A DNA stretch of 64,000 nucleotides from Pseudomonas sp. RIT409. Its GTDB lineage: Bacteria; Pseudomonadota; Gammaproteobacteria; Pseudomonadales; Pseudomonadaceae. Where the stretch lies: assembly GCF_003052515.2 (NCBI RefSeq), contig NZ_QARE02000004.1:186001-250000 (forward strand), written 5' to 3'. Under the pieces are notes generated by a model. It searched no databases and was not told the origin of the DNA. It saw only the letters and a list, made by a program, of their open reading frames with translations. The translations under genes were made by a program, and so were the position numbers. Of the stretch, positions 1 through 8,053 are shown piece by piece. Each line of letters begins with the position of its first letter. Within the stretch, counting starts at the first letter, position 1.

Positions 1-420
1 ATTCGAATGACCTCAGCCTTGATCGACCATCTGAAGGCCCAGCCTCGTTCGGTGATCATCAATAACACGTCAGTACTGGCCTATGTCCCGCTCGCGGGCA
101 ATGCGGTCTACTCAGCCACCAAGGCGGCATTGCATTCCTACAGCCTGTCCCAGCGCTTCATGCTGCGCGACACCTCGGTGACGGTTCAGGAAATCGCGCC
201 ACCGTGGGTCAATACCGACCTGATCCACAAGGGCGACGATCCGCGCGCCATGCCGCTCGATGCCTTCATCGAGGAAACGATGGCAGGCCTGGCCACCGAT
301 GCGCACGAGGTGGTCGTGGAGGCCATTCGTCCACTCAGGGACAATCCGGGGTCCAAGGAACACGCCCTTATCCACGGTTTCAACCAGTCAGTGGTCGACA
401 ATCCCATCCCTGTCGGCTGA
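1..420 (+). CDS. SDR-family oxidoreductase, 5'-truncated
   Basis: C-terminal part of a short-chain dehydrogenase/reductase; the frame is open from base 1, so the Rossmann N-terminus lies upstream of the window. The visible part carries the catalytic serine strand (IINNTSVLAYVP) and the Tyr-x3-Lys pair (YSATK), followed by a substrate-loop region containing APPWVNTDL. The C-terminal part resembles the DltE-like SDRs common in Pseudomonas. The ATG at base 7 cannot be the true start because the cofactor-binding glycine motif would be missing. The gene converges on the LysR gene and ends just before a shared hairpin. The substrate is unknown. Confidence 0.85.
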   Translation: MRMTSALIDHLKAQPRSVIINNTSVLAYVPLAGNAVYSATKAALHSYSLSQRFMLRDTSVTVQEIAPPWVNTDLIHKGDDPRAMPLDAFIEETMAGLATDAHEVVVEAIRPLRDNPGSKEHALIHGFNQSVVDNPIPVG

Positions 421-438
421 TCCCTCTGCGTGATACCG

Positions 439-465
439 AACGCCAGGCACATTGCCTGGCGTTTG
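439..465. terminator. Bidirectional intrinsic terminator
   Basis: Perfect 11-bp stem AACGCCAGGCA / TGCCTGGCGTT with a 3-nt loop, followed by a short T run on the + strand. It lies between two convergent genes (SDR and LysR), where a shared terminator is expected. Confidence 0.7.
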
Positions 466-501
466 CATTCATGCCTTGAGTCGATTCGCGGCCGCCCTGT
501 A

Positions 502-1434
502 TCAAACGGCCTGGTGTTTCGGGGCCGCCAACACCATCTCATCGCATCTGGCCGCCAAGTAGCTGCGCAGCTTGTGAATGGCCGGCGTCAGAAAGTGACG
601 GTGGGCACAGACCATCTGCAACGGCGCCGGCTGGCCGACTCCGGCCGGAAAAAGCTCCACGAGGTTTCCGGCCCTGAGATCGGCGGTGACATCGATCCTC
701 GATTTGTAGACGATCCCTGCCCCTGCCACGCCCCAGCGGCGGACGATATCCGCGTCATCGCTGATGCGGTCGCCGGTGACCGCCACCGTCTTGATGCCTT
801 CGGGCGTGTGGAAGGTCCAACGTTCGTATGTCTGTTCGCTCATCACGAACCGGAGGCAATTGTGGTTGGCCAGGTCCTCCAGCACTTCGGGCATGCCGTG
901 CCGGGCGATGTAATCGGGCGACGCACACACGGTGCGGGTGTTCAGCGGCGCCAGGGGCAGGGAAATCAGACTCGAATCGGCCAGTTGGCCGTAACGAATG
1001 CTGACGTCGATCTGGTCCGTGAAAAAGTCGGCCATCTGGTCGCTGATCCGCAACTGCAACTGGACCCCGGGATGAAGCTGCTGAAACTCGTTCAGCCATG
1101 GCAGCAGGACATTGCGGCCAAGGTCCGAGGGCATGGATAAACGGATCGGCCCTGCCAGGTCGTGCCGTCCCTCATCCAACACCGTTTCGCCGTTCGTCAG
1201 TGCGTTCAACGCCGCTTCAGCGTGTGGAAGGTAGCGTTCGCCATCGTCCGAAACGCGCAGTCGCCGCGTCGAACGGACGAACAGTCGAACGCCCAGACTC
1301 CCTTCCAGTCGTTGTATGGCTGCGCTGGCGAATGCCGGCGATGTGTCCAGAAACCGGGCGGCCGCTGAAAAGCTGCCCAACTTGACGGTGGTGACGAAAA
1401 CCTGAAGGTCATCCAGGCGCACGATTTTCTTCAT
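502..1434 (-). CDS. LysR-family transcriptional regulator
   Basis: LysR-type regulator of about 310 aa. The N-terminal winged helix-turn-helix begins LDDLQVFVTTVKLGSFSAAA and is followed by the usual co-inducer-binding domain. The frame is open 45 codons further upstream, but family alignment favours the ATG at 1434 (MKKIVRLDDLQVF). It is divergent from the leuC/leuD-like pair, the classical arrangement of a LysR activator and its target, so control of that pair by a pathway intermediate is a reasonable inference. Not a recognisable named regulator. Confidence 0.9.
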   Translation of the reverse strand: MKKIVRLDDLQVFVTTVKLGSFSAAARFLDTSPAFASAAIQRLEGSLGVRLFVRSTRRLRVSDDGERYLPHAEAALNALTNGETVLDEGRHDLAGPIRLSMPSDLGRNVLLPWLNEFQQLHPGVQLQLRISDQMADFFTDQIDVSIRYGQLADSSLISLPLAPLNTRTVCASPDYIARHGMPEVLEDLANHNCLRFVMSEQTYERWTFHTPEGIKTVAVTGDRISDDADIVRRWGVAGAGIVYKSRIDVTADLRAGNLVELFPAGVGQPAPLQMVCAHRHFLTPAIHKLRSYLAARCDEMVLAAPKHQAV

Positions 1435-1662
1435 GACAGCGAAAGAGGTTCGAGGTGAGGACTGATTTCGAGGGTATCCCATGCTGCCGAGGATTGCCTG
1501 GCCTTTTTCATAGCGCATCGCAGGTGCACTGAGGCGTTCTTCATCGACCACGAAACGTGGCTTGTGCAATCACTCGCCAGCCGTTGATGGGGTTTCGCTG
1601 CGACCTATCCTGTGGGCCTCAATCCGTGATTCTGCACCCCACAATGAGCACAGTGACCTGCG

Positions 1663-3084
1663 ATGACCTGCCCTCGGACCCTTTACCAGAAACACATCGA
1701 TAGCCACACCGTCTGCACACTGGACGATCAGGGGCATGTGTTGCTCTACATCGATCGCCAAGTGGCCAACGAATACACCAGCCCCCAGGCGTTCAGCGGC
1801 CTGCGGGAAGCCGGTCGAAGCGTGTGGCGCCCCGCTTCGACCCTTGCCGTGGTCGACCACGTCAACCCGACCGCACCTGACCGCGTTGCCGAGATGCCCG
1901 ATGCCGGCGGCGCGCTGCAGGTGTCCTATTTCGAAGAGAACTGCCGTGACTTCGGGATCGAGCTGTTCGACGTGTTGGACAAGCGCCAAGGCATCGAGCA
2001 TGTGGTCGCCCCTGAACAAGGTTTCATTCTTCCCGGCATGGTGGTCGCGGCGGGCGACAGCCACACCACGACCTATGGCGCCTTGGGCGCGTTTGGCTTC
2101 GGCATCGGGACGTCCGAAATCGAACACCTGCTCGCCACGCAGACGCTGGTCTACAAGCGCCTCAAAACGCTGCGCGTGACGGTGACAGGCAAGTTGGGTG
2201 ATGGGGTGACGTCAAAGGACGTCATCATGGCGCTGATTGAAAGGATTGGCGCATCCGGGGCGACCGGGTACGCCATGGAGTTCGCCGGTCCGGTCATCGA
2301 TGCCCTGAGCGTCGAGGCACGGATGACCCTGTGCAACATGGCGGTGGAAGCCGGCGCGCGAGGTGCGTTCATGGCACCTGATGAAAAGGTCTTTGCCTAC
2401 CTCAAGTCCCGCCCACGGGCTCCTCAAGGGGCCGTCTGGGAAGCCGCCGAAACGAAATGGCGGGAATTGTTCACTGATGAGGAGGCGGTGTTCGACCGCG
2501 AAGTGCAGATCGACGTCAGTGCCCTGACGCCCATGGTGACCTGGGGCACGAGCCCGGATCAGGCTGCGCCGGTGGGCGGTACCGTCCCCGATCCGGCCTC
2601 GGTCGAAGACCCGATCCTGCGCCAGGGTATGCAGCGCGCGCTGACCTATATGGGCCTGACAGCCGGGCAGCCCTTGAGCGAAGTGGAGATCAGCCATGCG
2701 TTCATCGGTTCATGCACCAATGCACGCATCGAGGACCTACGGGATGTCGCCCGCGTCGTGAGGGGCCGTAAAGTCGCGCCGACGGTGCGCGCGATGATCG
2801 TTCCGGGGTCGACCCTCGTCCGCACTCAGGCGGAAGAAGAAGGACTGGCACGCATCTTCATCGACGCAGGGTTCGAATGGCGCCAGTCGGGATGTTCGAT
2901 GTGCCTGGCGATGAACGACGACGTGCTTGCTCCAGGCGATCGCTGCGCATCGAGTACCAACCGGAATTTCGAAGGCCGCCAGGGCGCGGGCGCACGCACG
3001 CATCTGATGAGCCCTGCCATGGTCGCGGCCGCCGCCATCCGCGGTCGCTTGACCGACGTCCGTCTGCTCGCCGAGGAGGCCTGA
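1663..3084 (+). CDS. leuC: 3-isopropylmalate dehydratase large subunit-like (LeuC family)
   Basis: Aconitase-superfamily large subunit of 473 aa, full length for LeuC. The three 4Fe-4S cysteines are in place: C351 in GSCTNARIEDL and C411/C414 in GCSMCLAMN. The N-terminal YIDRQVANEYTSPQAF and the substrate loop GDSHTTTYGALGAFGFGIGT are also typical. The small subunit follows after 2 bases. Canonical Pseudomonas leuC sits with leuB; here leuB is absent and a LysR gene is divergent, so this is probably a second isopropylmalate/citramalate-type isomerase. Whether it acts in leucine synthesis or on another 2-alkylmalate cannot be told from sequence. Confidence 0.9.
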   Translation: MTCPRTLYQKHIDSHTVCTLDDQGHVLLYIDRQVANEYTSPQAFSGLREAGRSVWRPASTLAVVDHVNPTAPDRVAEMPDAGGALQVSYFEENCRDFGIELFDVLDKRQGIEHVVAPEQGFILPGMVVAAGDSHTTTYGALGAFGFGIGTSEIEHLLATQTLVYKRLKTLRVTVTGKLGDGVTSKDVIMALIERIGASGATGYAMEFAGPVIDALSVEARMTLCNMAVEAGARGAFMAPDEKVFAYLKSRPRAPQGAVWEAAETKWRELFTDEEAVFDREVQIDVSALTPMVTWGTSPDQAAPVGGTVPDPASVEDPILRQGMQRALTYMGLTAGQPLSEVEISHAFIGSCTNARIEDLRDVARVVRGRKVAPTVRAMIVPGSTLVRTQAEEEGLARIFIDAGFEWRQSGCSMCLAMNDDVLAPGDRCASSTNRNFEGRQGAGARTHLMSPAMVAAAAIRGRLTDVRLLAEEA

Positions 3085-3086
3085 AC

Positions 3087-3692
3087 ATGCAACCGTTTGA
3101 CACCGTCACTGGCGCCGCTGCCCCGCTGCTCGCCGCGAACATCGACACCGACGTGATCATGCCCAAGCAGTTTTTGAAAGGCATTGATCGCAGCGGCCTG
3201 GACAACGGGGTGTTCTTTGACATGCGGTTCTTGAAATCGGGTGCGCCGAACCCCGATTTCGTGCTCAACCAGCCGCAATGGCACGACGCCCGTTTCCTGG
3301 TAACCGGGCCGAACTTCGGCTGCGGCTCCAGCCGGGAGCATGCCGTATGGGGCTTGAAGCAATTGGGCATCCGTGCGCTCATCGGCACGCACTTCGCCGG
3401 CATCTTCTTCGACAACTGCCAGCGCAATGGAGTGCTGGCCATCGAGCTGCCAGAACGCGAGTGGCGCCAGCTCGCTGGCACCGTCAGCGAACAAAACCCG
3501 ACCATCAGCGTCGACCTGCCCCGTCAGCAGATACGACTAGGCGACGGCTCGCAGATCGACTTCACCATTGACGCCTTGCGCAAGCAGTCACTGATGCAAG
3601 GCCTGGATGCGATTGGAAGCACGCTGCAACGCGCGGCGCAGATTCGGGAATTCGAGGCGTCCTATCATGCCGCGCATCCATGGTTGAGGTAA
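3087..3692 (+). CDS. leuD: 3-isopropylmalate dehydratase small subunit-like (LeuD family)
   Basis: Swivelling-domain partner of the preceding large subunit, 201 aa. Motifs are NIDTDVIMPKQFLK near the start and NFGCGSSREHAVWGL in the middle, both diagnostic of LeuD. The start at 3087 has GAGGAGG about 8 bases upstream, inside the end of the leuC-like gene, so the two are translationally linked. The C-terminal extension (SYHAAHPWLR) resembles proteobacterial LeuD. No leuB follows: the next genes are on the opposite strand, so the operon ends here. Confidence 0.9.
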   Translation: MQPFDTVTGAAAPLLAANIDTDVIMPKQFLKGIDRSGLDNGVFFDMRFLKSGAPNPDFVLNQPQWHDARFLVTGPNFGCGSSREHAVWGLKQLGIRALIGTHFAGIFFDNCQRNGVLAIELPEREWRQLAGTVSEQNPTISVDLPRQQIRLGDGSQIDFTIDALRKQSLMQGLDAIGSTLQRAAQIREFEASYHAAHPWLR

Positions 3693-3722
3693 GGTCGAAG
3701 GCGGTTGGCTCTGAATCAGCCT

Positions 3723-3750
3723 GAAAAAAAGCCCGCGAACGAGGCGGGCT
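3723..3750 (-). terminator. Intrinsic terminator of the 63-aa/katN unit
   Basis: Stem AGCCCGC / GCGGGCT with a 7-nt loop. Read on the minus strand it is followed by seven T residues, so it ends minus-strand transcription from the 3830-4968 genes. There is no T run on the plus side. Confidence 0.8.
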
Positions 3751-3829
3751 AAAGGAGATGAATCAAGGTCGAGACGCGCGGGCCGGGGTCAGCTCAACGC
3801 CCGGAGACCGCTCATCCGCGCGACGCTAT

Positions 3830-4021
3830 CTAGTGGATATCCAACGCTCGTGGATTGATCTTGTGCAGCAGGCCTGCGCGAAACTGCTGAATGAATAACG
3901 CTGTTTTCATCCCTTTTCCCAACACCGCCGCTTCAGCTTCGAAACGCTGTACGTACTGGCTCAGCGTTTCCACAGGCGCAAGCGCTCCGCGCGGTGTCTG
4001 ATGACTCGATGATCGGCTCAT
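3830..4021 (-). CDS. Small hypothetical protein, 63 aa
   Basis: Short open frame with an AGGAGA ribosome site 6-7 bases before the ATG at 4021. The product is a soluble basic/amphipathic protein with a Ser/Arg-rich start (MSRSSSHQ) and a helical core (YVQRFEAEAAVLGKG). It lies 62 bases downstream of the manganese catalase gene on the same strand, and a strong terminator follows, so co-transcription with katN is likely. I do not recognise the family. The context suggests a small stress-induced protein, but no function can be given. Confidence 0.65.
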   Translation of the reverse strand: MSRSSSHQTPRGALAPVETLSQYVQRFEAEAAVLGKGMKTALFIQQFRAGLLHKINPRALDIH

Positions 4022-4083
4022 GTCTGTCTCCTGTTTCGGGTTCGATGAAGAGGCTTCCAGAAAGGAAGCCTCAAGGTCGCCTG

Positions 4084-4968
4084 TCACTCGGGTGTGCCCT
4101 GCGCCAAGCCCGAACCCAAGTCTGCACCGGTCACCGGGTCGACCGTCAGATCGGACTGTGTACGCTCTTTCATCATGGTCAGGGTGACCGAATCCTGCTC
4201 GTTGAGGGTCACCGAGGCAGTCCCGTCGCCGCCATCCACCGCAGGCGTCGGGTTCTCCACGTACTCGAACTCTTCGTCGCTGTTCCACGGGCCACGAACG
4301 TTCGGCTCGCCGCTGGACATGCTGTAGTAGGTGCGGCTGAATTCCGGCATGCCCGGCAATTTGCCCTGCGGGAAGTTAGGCTGGATCGAATGCAGGGCTT
4401 TTTCGAAGGAAATCTGATGCGCGATCTCTCGGGTCATCAGGAAGCCCAACGCGTCTTTCACCCCAGGGTCCGTGGTCACGTTCATCAGGCGCTCATAGAC
4501 GATCTTGGCCCGCGCCTCGGCAGCGATGTTCGAGCGAAAGTCCGCCGTGGGCTCGCCGATCGTGTCGATGTACGCTGCCGTCCAGGGCACCCCGGCAGAA
4601 TTAACCAGCGGTGCACCGCCGCCATACAGCAGGCTGGTGATGTGCGAATCGTTCCCTGCACCATTGATGTCCCTGTAAAGCTCGCCCTCCTCCTGAACGC
4701 CCTCGGCCACCTTGCCCTTCGCCCCTTTGTTGAGCATGACGATGATCGAACCGATGATCTCGAGGTGGCTCAATTCTTCGGTGGCGACATCCAGAAGCAG
4801 GTCCTTGCGCCCTGAATCTTCCTCGCTCAATGCCTGGGTGAAATAACGCGTAGCGGCAGCAAGTTCGCCTTGGGCACCCCCAAACTGCTCCAGTAGCAAA
4901 TTGGCCAACCCCGGATTCGGTTCAGCGACTCGAACGGTATATTGCAGACGTTTATTGTGCAGAAACAT
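4084..4968 (-). CDS. katN: Manganese catalase
   Basis: Non-haem dimanganese catalase that disproportionates hydrogen peroxide, 294 aa. The four-helix ferritin-like core carries the expected ligands: E35, the EELSHLE helix (E65/E66 and H68), E151 and the REIAH motif (E181, H184). The C-terminal tail with GPWNSDEEFEYVENPTPAVDGGDG is typical of the family. The start at 4968 (MFLHNKRLQYTV) has GGGAG about 9 bases upstream. It neighbours a YciF-like and a DUF4142 gene, a grouping seen in osmotic, desiccation and stationary-phase stress regions of Pseudomonas. The protein has no signal peptide and is presumably cytoplasmic. Confidence 0.95.
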   Translation of the reverse strand: MFLHNKRLQYTVRVAEPNPGLANLLLEQFGGAQGELAAATRYFTQALSEEDSGRKDLLLDVATEELSHLEIIGSIIVMLNKGAKGKVAEGVQEEGELYRDINGAGNDSHITSLLYGGGAPLVNSAGVPWTAAYIDTIGEPTADFRSNIAAEARAKIVYERLMNVTTDPGVKDALGFLMTREIAHQISFEKALHSIQPNFPQGKLPGMPEFSRTYYSMSSGEPNVRGPWNSDEEFEYVENPTPAVDGGDGTASVTLNEQDSVTLTMMKERTQSDLTVDPVTGADLGSGLAQGTPE

Positions 4969-5245
4969 AGTGTGACTCCCACTTCTGGCTATTTTTAGGC
5001 AACAGCAAGCCAAACCCTGCCATTACTCACGGTTTGCTTCGTTGGTAAGTTGCTGTTTACGCCAATACTTCACTGCAAGTTAGCGACTGGACCAAACTTT
5101 CCAGACAAATCCAATTGAATAGGCCTACTGAGCCAGCCATCATTCAAATGAATAAGCATCATTACGTTGGTCAGCGGCCCTTGTTACAGACGATCATTTA
5201 AATCCTGAACGGCGGCAAAAAAGGGATGTTCGAACAGGCGGCAAC

Positions 5246-5746
5246 TTATTTCTTGGCCAAGGTCGCGGCCTGGTTGCCCCCTTGCTCAGCGATTGCACTC
5301 AGCTTTTCGTCCGCGGACTTTTCCTCGGTCAGCGTTTGCGCCAGAAGGTCAGCGGCATCGGTCATTCCCAAGTGCTTGGCCATCGCGATCAGCGTGCCGT
5401 AGGCAGCGATCTCGTAGTGCTCTACCTTCTGGCAGGCCCCGATCAACGCGGCGTCCAGCACTTCGCCCTTCTCGATTTCATCGAGCAGCTCCTTGCTCTC
5501 TTCCACCAGCCCTTCCATGGCCACGCATTTCATCCGTTTGAGCTTCAACCCTGCTTGCTCCACCAATTGGTCGATGCGCTCGATCTGCCCCTGGGTTTCC
5601 TCCAGGTGAGCCGAGAATGCCTCGGCGAGTTTCGGATTGGTCGCAGCACGGGCCAGCCTTGGCAACGCCTTGGTAATTTGTTTTTCCGCACTGTAGACAT
5701 CGGAAAGTTCATGAATGAAAAGATCATCTACCGTTTTTCTGGCCAT
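5246..5746 (-). CDS. YciE/YciF-like ferritin-fold protein (DUF892)
   Basis: Protein of 166 aa beginning TVDDLFIHELSDVYSAEKQI, the hallmark of DUF892 (YciE/YciF) proteins. These form ferritin-like four-helix bundles, dimerise and are induced by osmotic and stationary-phase stress. Conserved acidic/His residues occur in HLEETQGQIERID, MEGLVEE and KVEHYEIAAYGTL. The AGGCGAGGA region before the ATG at 5746 supplies the ribosome site. It lies upstream of katN on the same strand, 277 bases away, and is divergent from the DUF4142 gene. The biochemical role is unknown even in characterised bacteria; iron or radical handling is inferred from the fold. Confidence 0.9.
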   Translation of the reverse strand: MARKTVDDLFIHELSDVYSAEKQITKALPRLARAATNPKLAEAFSAHLEETQGQIERIDQLVEQAGLKLKRMKCVAMEGLVEESKELLDEIEKGEVLDAALIGACQKVEHYEIAAYGTLIAMAKHLGMTDAADLLAQTLTEEKSADEKLSAIAEQGGNQAATLAKK

Positions 5747-5910
5747 GTTTCTAATCCTCGCCTCGTGGCGTCCGGTTGATAAAAGCAGTGGGTAATGCGC
5801 GTTGCTATGTACTCGACCGGGTGCAGGCGGCGACGGTTCTTCCCGATCTGCAAGCCGCCCGACAGGTGGTAGCGCTCCGCGTTTTAAATGACCAACTGGC
5901 CAATATCATT

Positions 5911-5937
5911 GAACGTTTCTCAAGGCGCTATTTCGTA
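5911..5937 (+). promoter_or_regulatory. Candidate AlgU (sigma-22)-type promoter
   Basis: GAACGT, a 16-base spacer, then TCGTA matches the Pseudomonas ECF sigma AlgU pattern (GAACTT, 16-17 bases, TCtgA) at the key positions. It lies about 45 bases upstream of the DUF4142 start. A TTGGGC / GCCCAA hairpin (5942-5959) follows in the presumed leader. Found by eye, without statistical support. Confidence 0.4.
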
Positions 5938-5982
5938 TAGGTTGGGCGCTAATGCCCAATTGAAAATAATGAGGAAATGGAT

Positions 5983-6498
5983 ATGGCCAAGTTCGTTAAC
6001 GTATGTGCACTGAGTCTGCTTGTGGGATTGGGCGCGCAAGGCGCTTTTGCAGCACAGGACAACGACGACTTTGTGGAAGATGCCTCGGCGAAAGGCGTTG
6101 CCGAAGTCGAAGCCGGTAAGCTCGCCCAGGAAAAGGGCACGGCCGCGGATGTGAAAAGCTTTGCTGACATGATGGTCAAAGACCATACCGCTGCGAACGC
6201 CAAACTCAAATCCATCGCAGACGCCAAGAAATTGGAGGTCTCCGACAGCGCCGAACTGCTGGACAAGGCCAAATCGATGATTCTTGAACTGCGCAGCGCC
6301 AAATCCTTCGACCAGGCCTACGCCAACAATCAGGTGAAGGCGCACGAAGCCACTATTGAACTGTTCGAGAAGGAAGCCACCGACGGCAAGGACGCGGAGC
6401 TCAAGGCGCTTGCCCAGGAAACCTTGCCCAAACTGAAAGCGCATCTGGAGCAGGCCAAAGCCTTGGCCAAAGCCCATGGTGGTGACGCCGCCAATTGA
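5983..6498 (+). CDS. Exported DUF4142 protein
   Basis: Protein of 171 aa with a cleavable Sec signal peptide (MAKFVNVCALSLLVGLGAQGAFA-A) followed by a helical DUF4142 domain. The domain has the usual FVEDASAKGVAEVEAGKLA start, the DMMVKDHTAANAKL helix (ferritin-like Asp/His pattern) and a Lys/Ala-rich end. GAGGA is only 1-2 bases from the ATG at 5977 but about 7 bases from the ATG at 5983, so the second ATG is preferred. DUF4142 proteins are predicted periplasmic or outer-membrane-associated helical bundles with a ferritin-like profile. The function is unknown; the context suggests envelope stress. Confidence 0.9.
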   Translation: MAKFVNVCALSLLVGLGAQGAFAAQDNDDFVEDASAKGVAEVEAGKLAQEKGTAADVKSFADMMVKDHTAANAKLKSIADAKKLEVSDSAELLDKAKSMILELRSAKSFDQAYANNQVKAHEATIELFEKEATDGKDAELKALAQETLPKLKAHLEQAKALAKAHGGDAAN

Positions 6499-6548
6499 TG
6501 CATGGGCTGGCCGCTGCTGGAAACTCGGGCCGCCCGGCCGCCGATACC

Positions 6549-6573
6549 ACCCGTCGCCATGGCGACGGGTTTT
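6549..6573 (+). terminator. Intrinsic terminator after DUF4142 gene
   Basis: A perfect 22-base palindrome (ACCCGTCGCC... and its complement) followed by TTTT. It lies 50 bases after the DUF4142 stop and before the next + strand gene. Confidence 0.75.
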
Positions 6574-6707
6574 GCGGGCCATCCATCGGCGCCCGCACGG
6601 GTATCGTGAACCGCCGGAGGTCACTTATCCGACGCAGCGCAATTAGGTTGAATTTATCCCGCTCGGCCCGCCTCTCACCTGCATAACCAAGAATATGTAG
6701 GCTGCCC

Positions 6708-8048
6708 ATGACCTCTCTGCGAAACCTTACCGACCGCCTGACTCCCGACCAGCCCCTCGTCACCGACGCCGCCTCGTTGTATCGAGCGTTATTGCATGCG
6801 CCCGATCAAGTCGATCGCGATCAACTTCGCCGCTTTCTCATTGAACGTCTGAAGCAGGCCAGCACGGTGCAGGTCGATCTTCCAGAAAATCTGAACGATC
6901 TTGCCGACTGGATCGAGCGCAACGCGAGCACGGTTGCGGGAGCCTATCGGGCGTATCTGGAACAGCGCCGCGCCGGGGCCGGAAGGCGTTTCTTCAGCAG
7001 CAAGGCCCATGCGCTGAACTTTTTGCAGCAGGTCTCTCCGACCAAGCTGGTTGACGGCGCCTGGCTATACGGAGCGCTGAACCACGTGGGTGACTGGCGC
7101 TACCACCACCTTATTCGCACGTATTTGGAGGAATTGGGCGACGGTGATCCCACGCTCAACCACGTGGTGCTCTACCAACAACTGCTGGCGGATCACGACT
7201 GCGCGCCCACCGAACAGCTTGAAGACGCGCTGTACGTCCAAGGTGCGATTCAGTTGACGCTCGGCTGCATGGCTGACGAATTTCTTCCCGAGCTGCTCGG
7301 CTACAACCTCGGTTACGAACAGCTCCCGCTGCATCTGCTTATCACCGCGTTCGAACTCAACGAGCTGCGCATCGATCCCTATTACTTCACGCTCCATGTG
7401 ACCGTAGACAACGCCAGTAGCGGGCATGCGCACAAGGCGGTTGAGACCGTGCTGAACCTCATGCCAAAGGACGCCTCCCGCGCTGAGTTCATCGAACGCG
7501 TCAAGGCTGGCTACCGGCTGAACGAATTGGGCAAAGGCACTCAGGCAGTGATTGCGGATTTCGATCTGGAAAAAGCCGTCGTCGCCATGCTCGAGCGCAA
7601 ACGTACGTTCGGCCAATACATGCACTCCGACTACTGCCGCCTCGAAGGTCTGACCGTCAACGAGTGGCTCAGCGAACCGGGCCGCAGCAAGGACTTCCTG
7701 ACCGCCCTAGAAAACCGGGGTTGGATCAAGCGCAATCACCCTCCTGAAGAAAGCCGGTTCTGGCAGCTCATCGCTGGCCCCAAGGCCGTCATGTTCGGCG
7801 TGTTCAGCGGCTACGAAATGCAGCTGCTCGGGGACTGGATCGCGGGTGACTGGCAATCGGGAGAAACGCACGACCCTTTCCGGGCGCATTTTCGCAGGCG
7901 CACCGCAGCCGCGACTGTGCCCACGGACAGCAATGGACCCGTCGCGGGCGAGCACCTCATCGCGCTGTTGTCGCCTGCGCTGCATGCCACGCCTGAAGGC
8001 CTGAAGGCCACCCGACTCTTTTCCCGTCAACTCGTAAAAGGATTTTAA
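6708..8048 (+). CDS. Haem-oxygenase-like iron-containing redox enzyme (HDO superfamily)
   Basis: Protein of 446 aa with a central helical domain (about residues 110-275) of the iron-containing redox enzyme / haem-oxygenase-like diiron oxidase type, the fold of UndA, BesC and SznF. Candidate ligands are E141/E142, H152, E195 and the HVTVDNASSGH stretch (H230, D234, H240). The last corresponds to the HxxxD...H helix of characterised members. N-terminal (1-100) and C-terminal (290-446) extensions make it nearly twice the length of UndA. It is followed after 5 bases by a methyltransferase gene, so the two proteins probably act together. The substrate is unknown; an N- or C-oxygenation or C-C cleavage of a small molecule would fit the superfamily. 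Confidence 0.8.
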   Translation: MTSLRNLTDRLTPDQPLVTDAASLYRALLHAPDQVDRDQLRRFLIERLKQASTVQVDLPENLNDLADWIERNASTVAGAYRAYLEQRRAGAGRRFFSSKAHALNFLQQVSPTKLVDGAWLYGALNHVGDWRYHHLIRTYLEELGDGDPTLNHVVLYQQLLADHDCAPTEQLEDALYVQGAIQLTLGCMADEFLPELLGYNLGYEQLPLHLLITAFELNELRIDPYYFTLHVTVDNASSGHAHKAVETVLNLMPKDASRAEFIERVKAGYRLNELGKGTQAVIADFDLEKAVVAMLERKRTFGQYMHSDYCRLEGLTVNEWLSEPGRSKDFLTALENRGWIKRNHPPEESRFWQLIAGPKAVMFGVFSGYEMQLLGDWIAGDWQSGETHDPFRAHFRRRTAAATVPTDSNGPVAGEHLIALLSPALHATPEGLKATRLFSRQLVKGF

Positions 8049-8053
8049 GTCCG

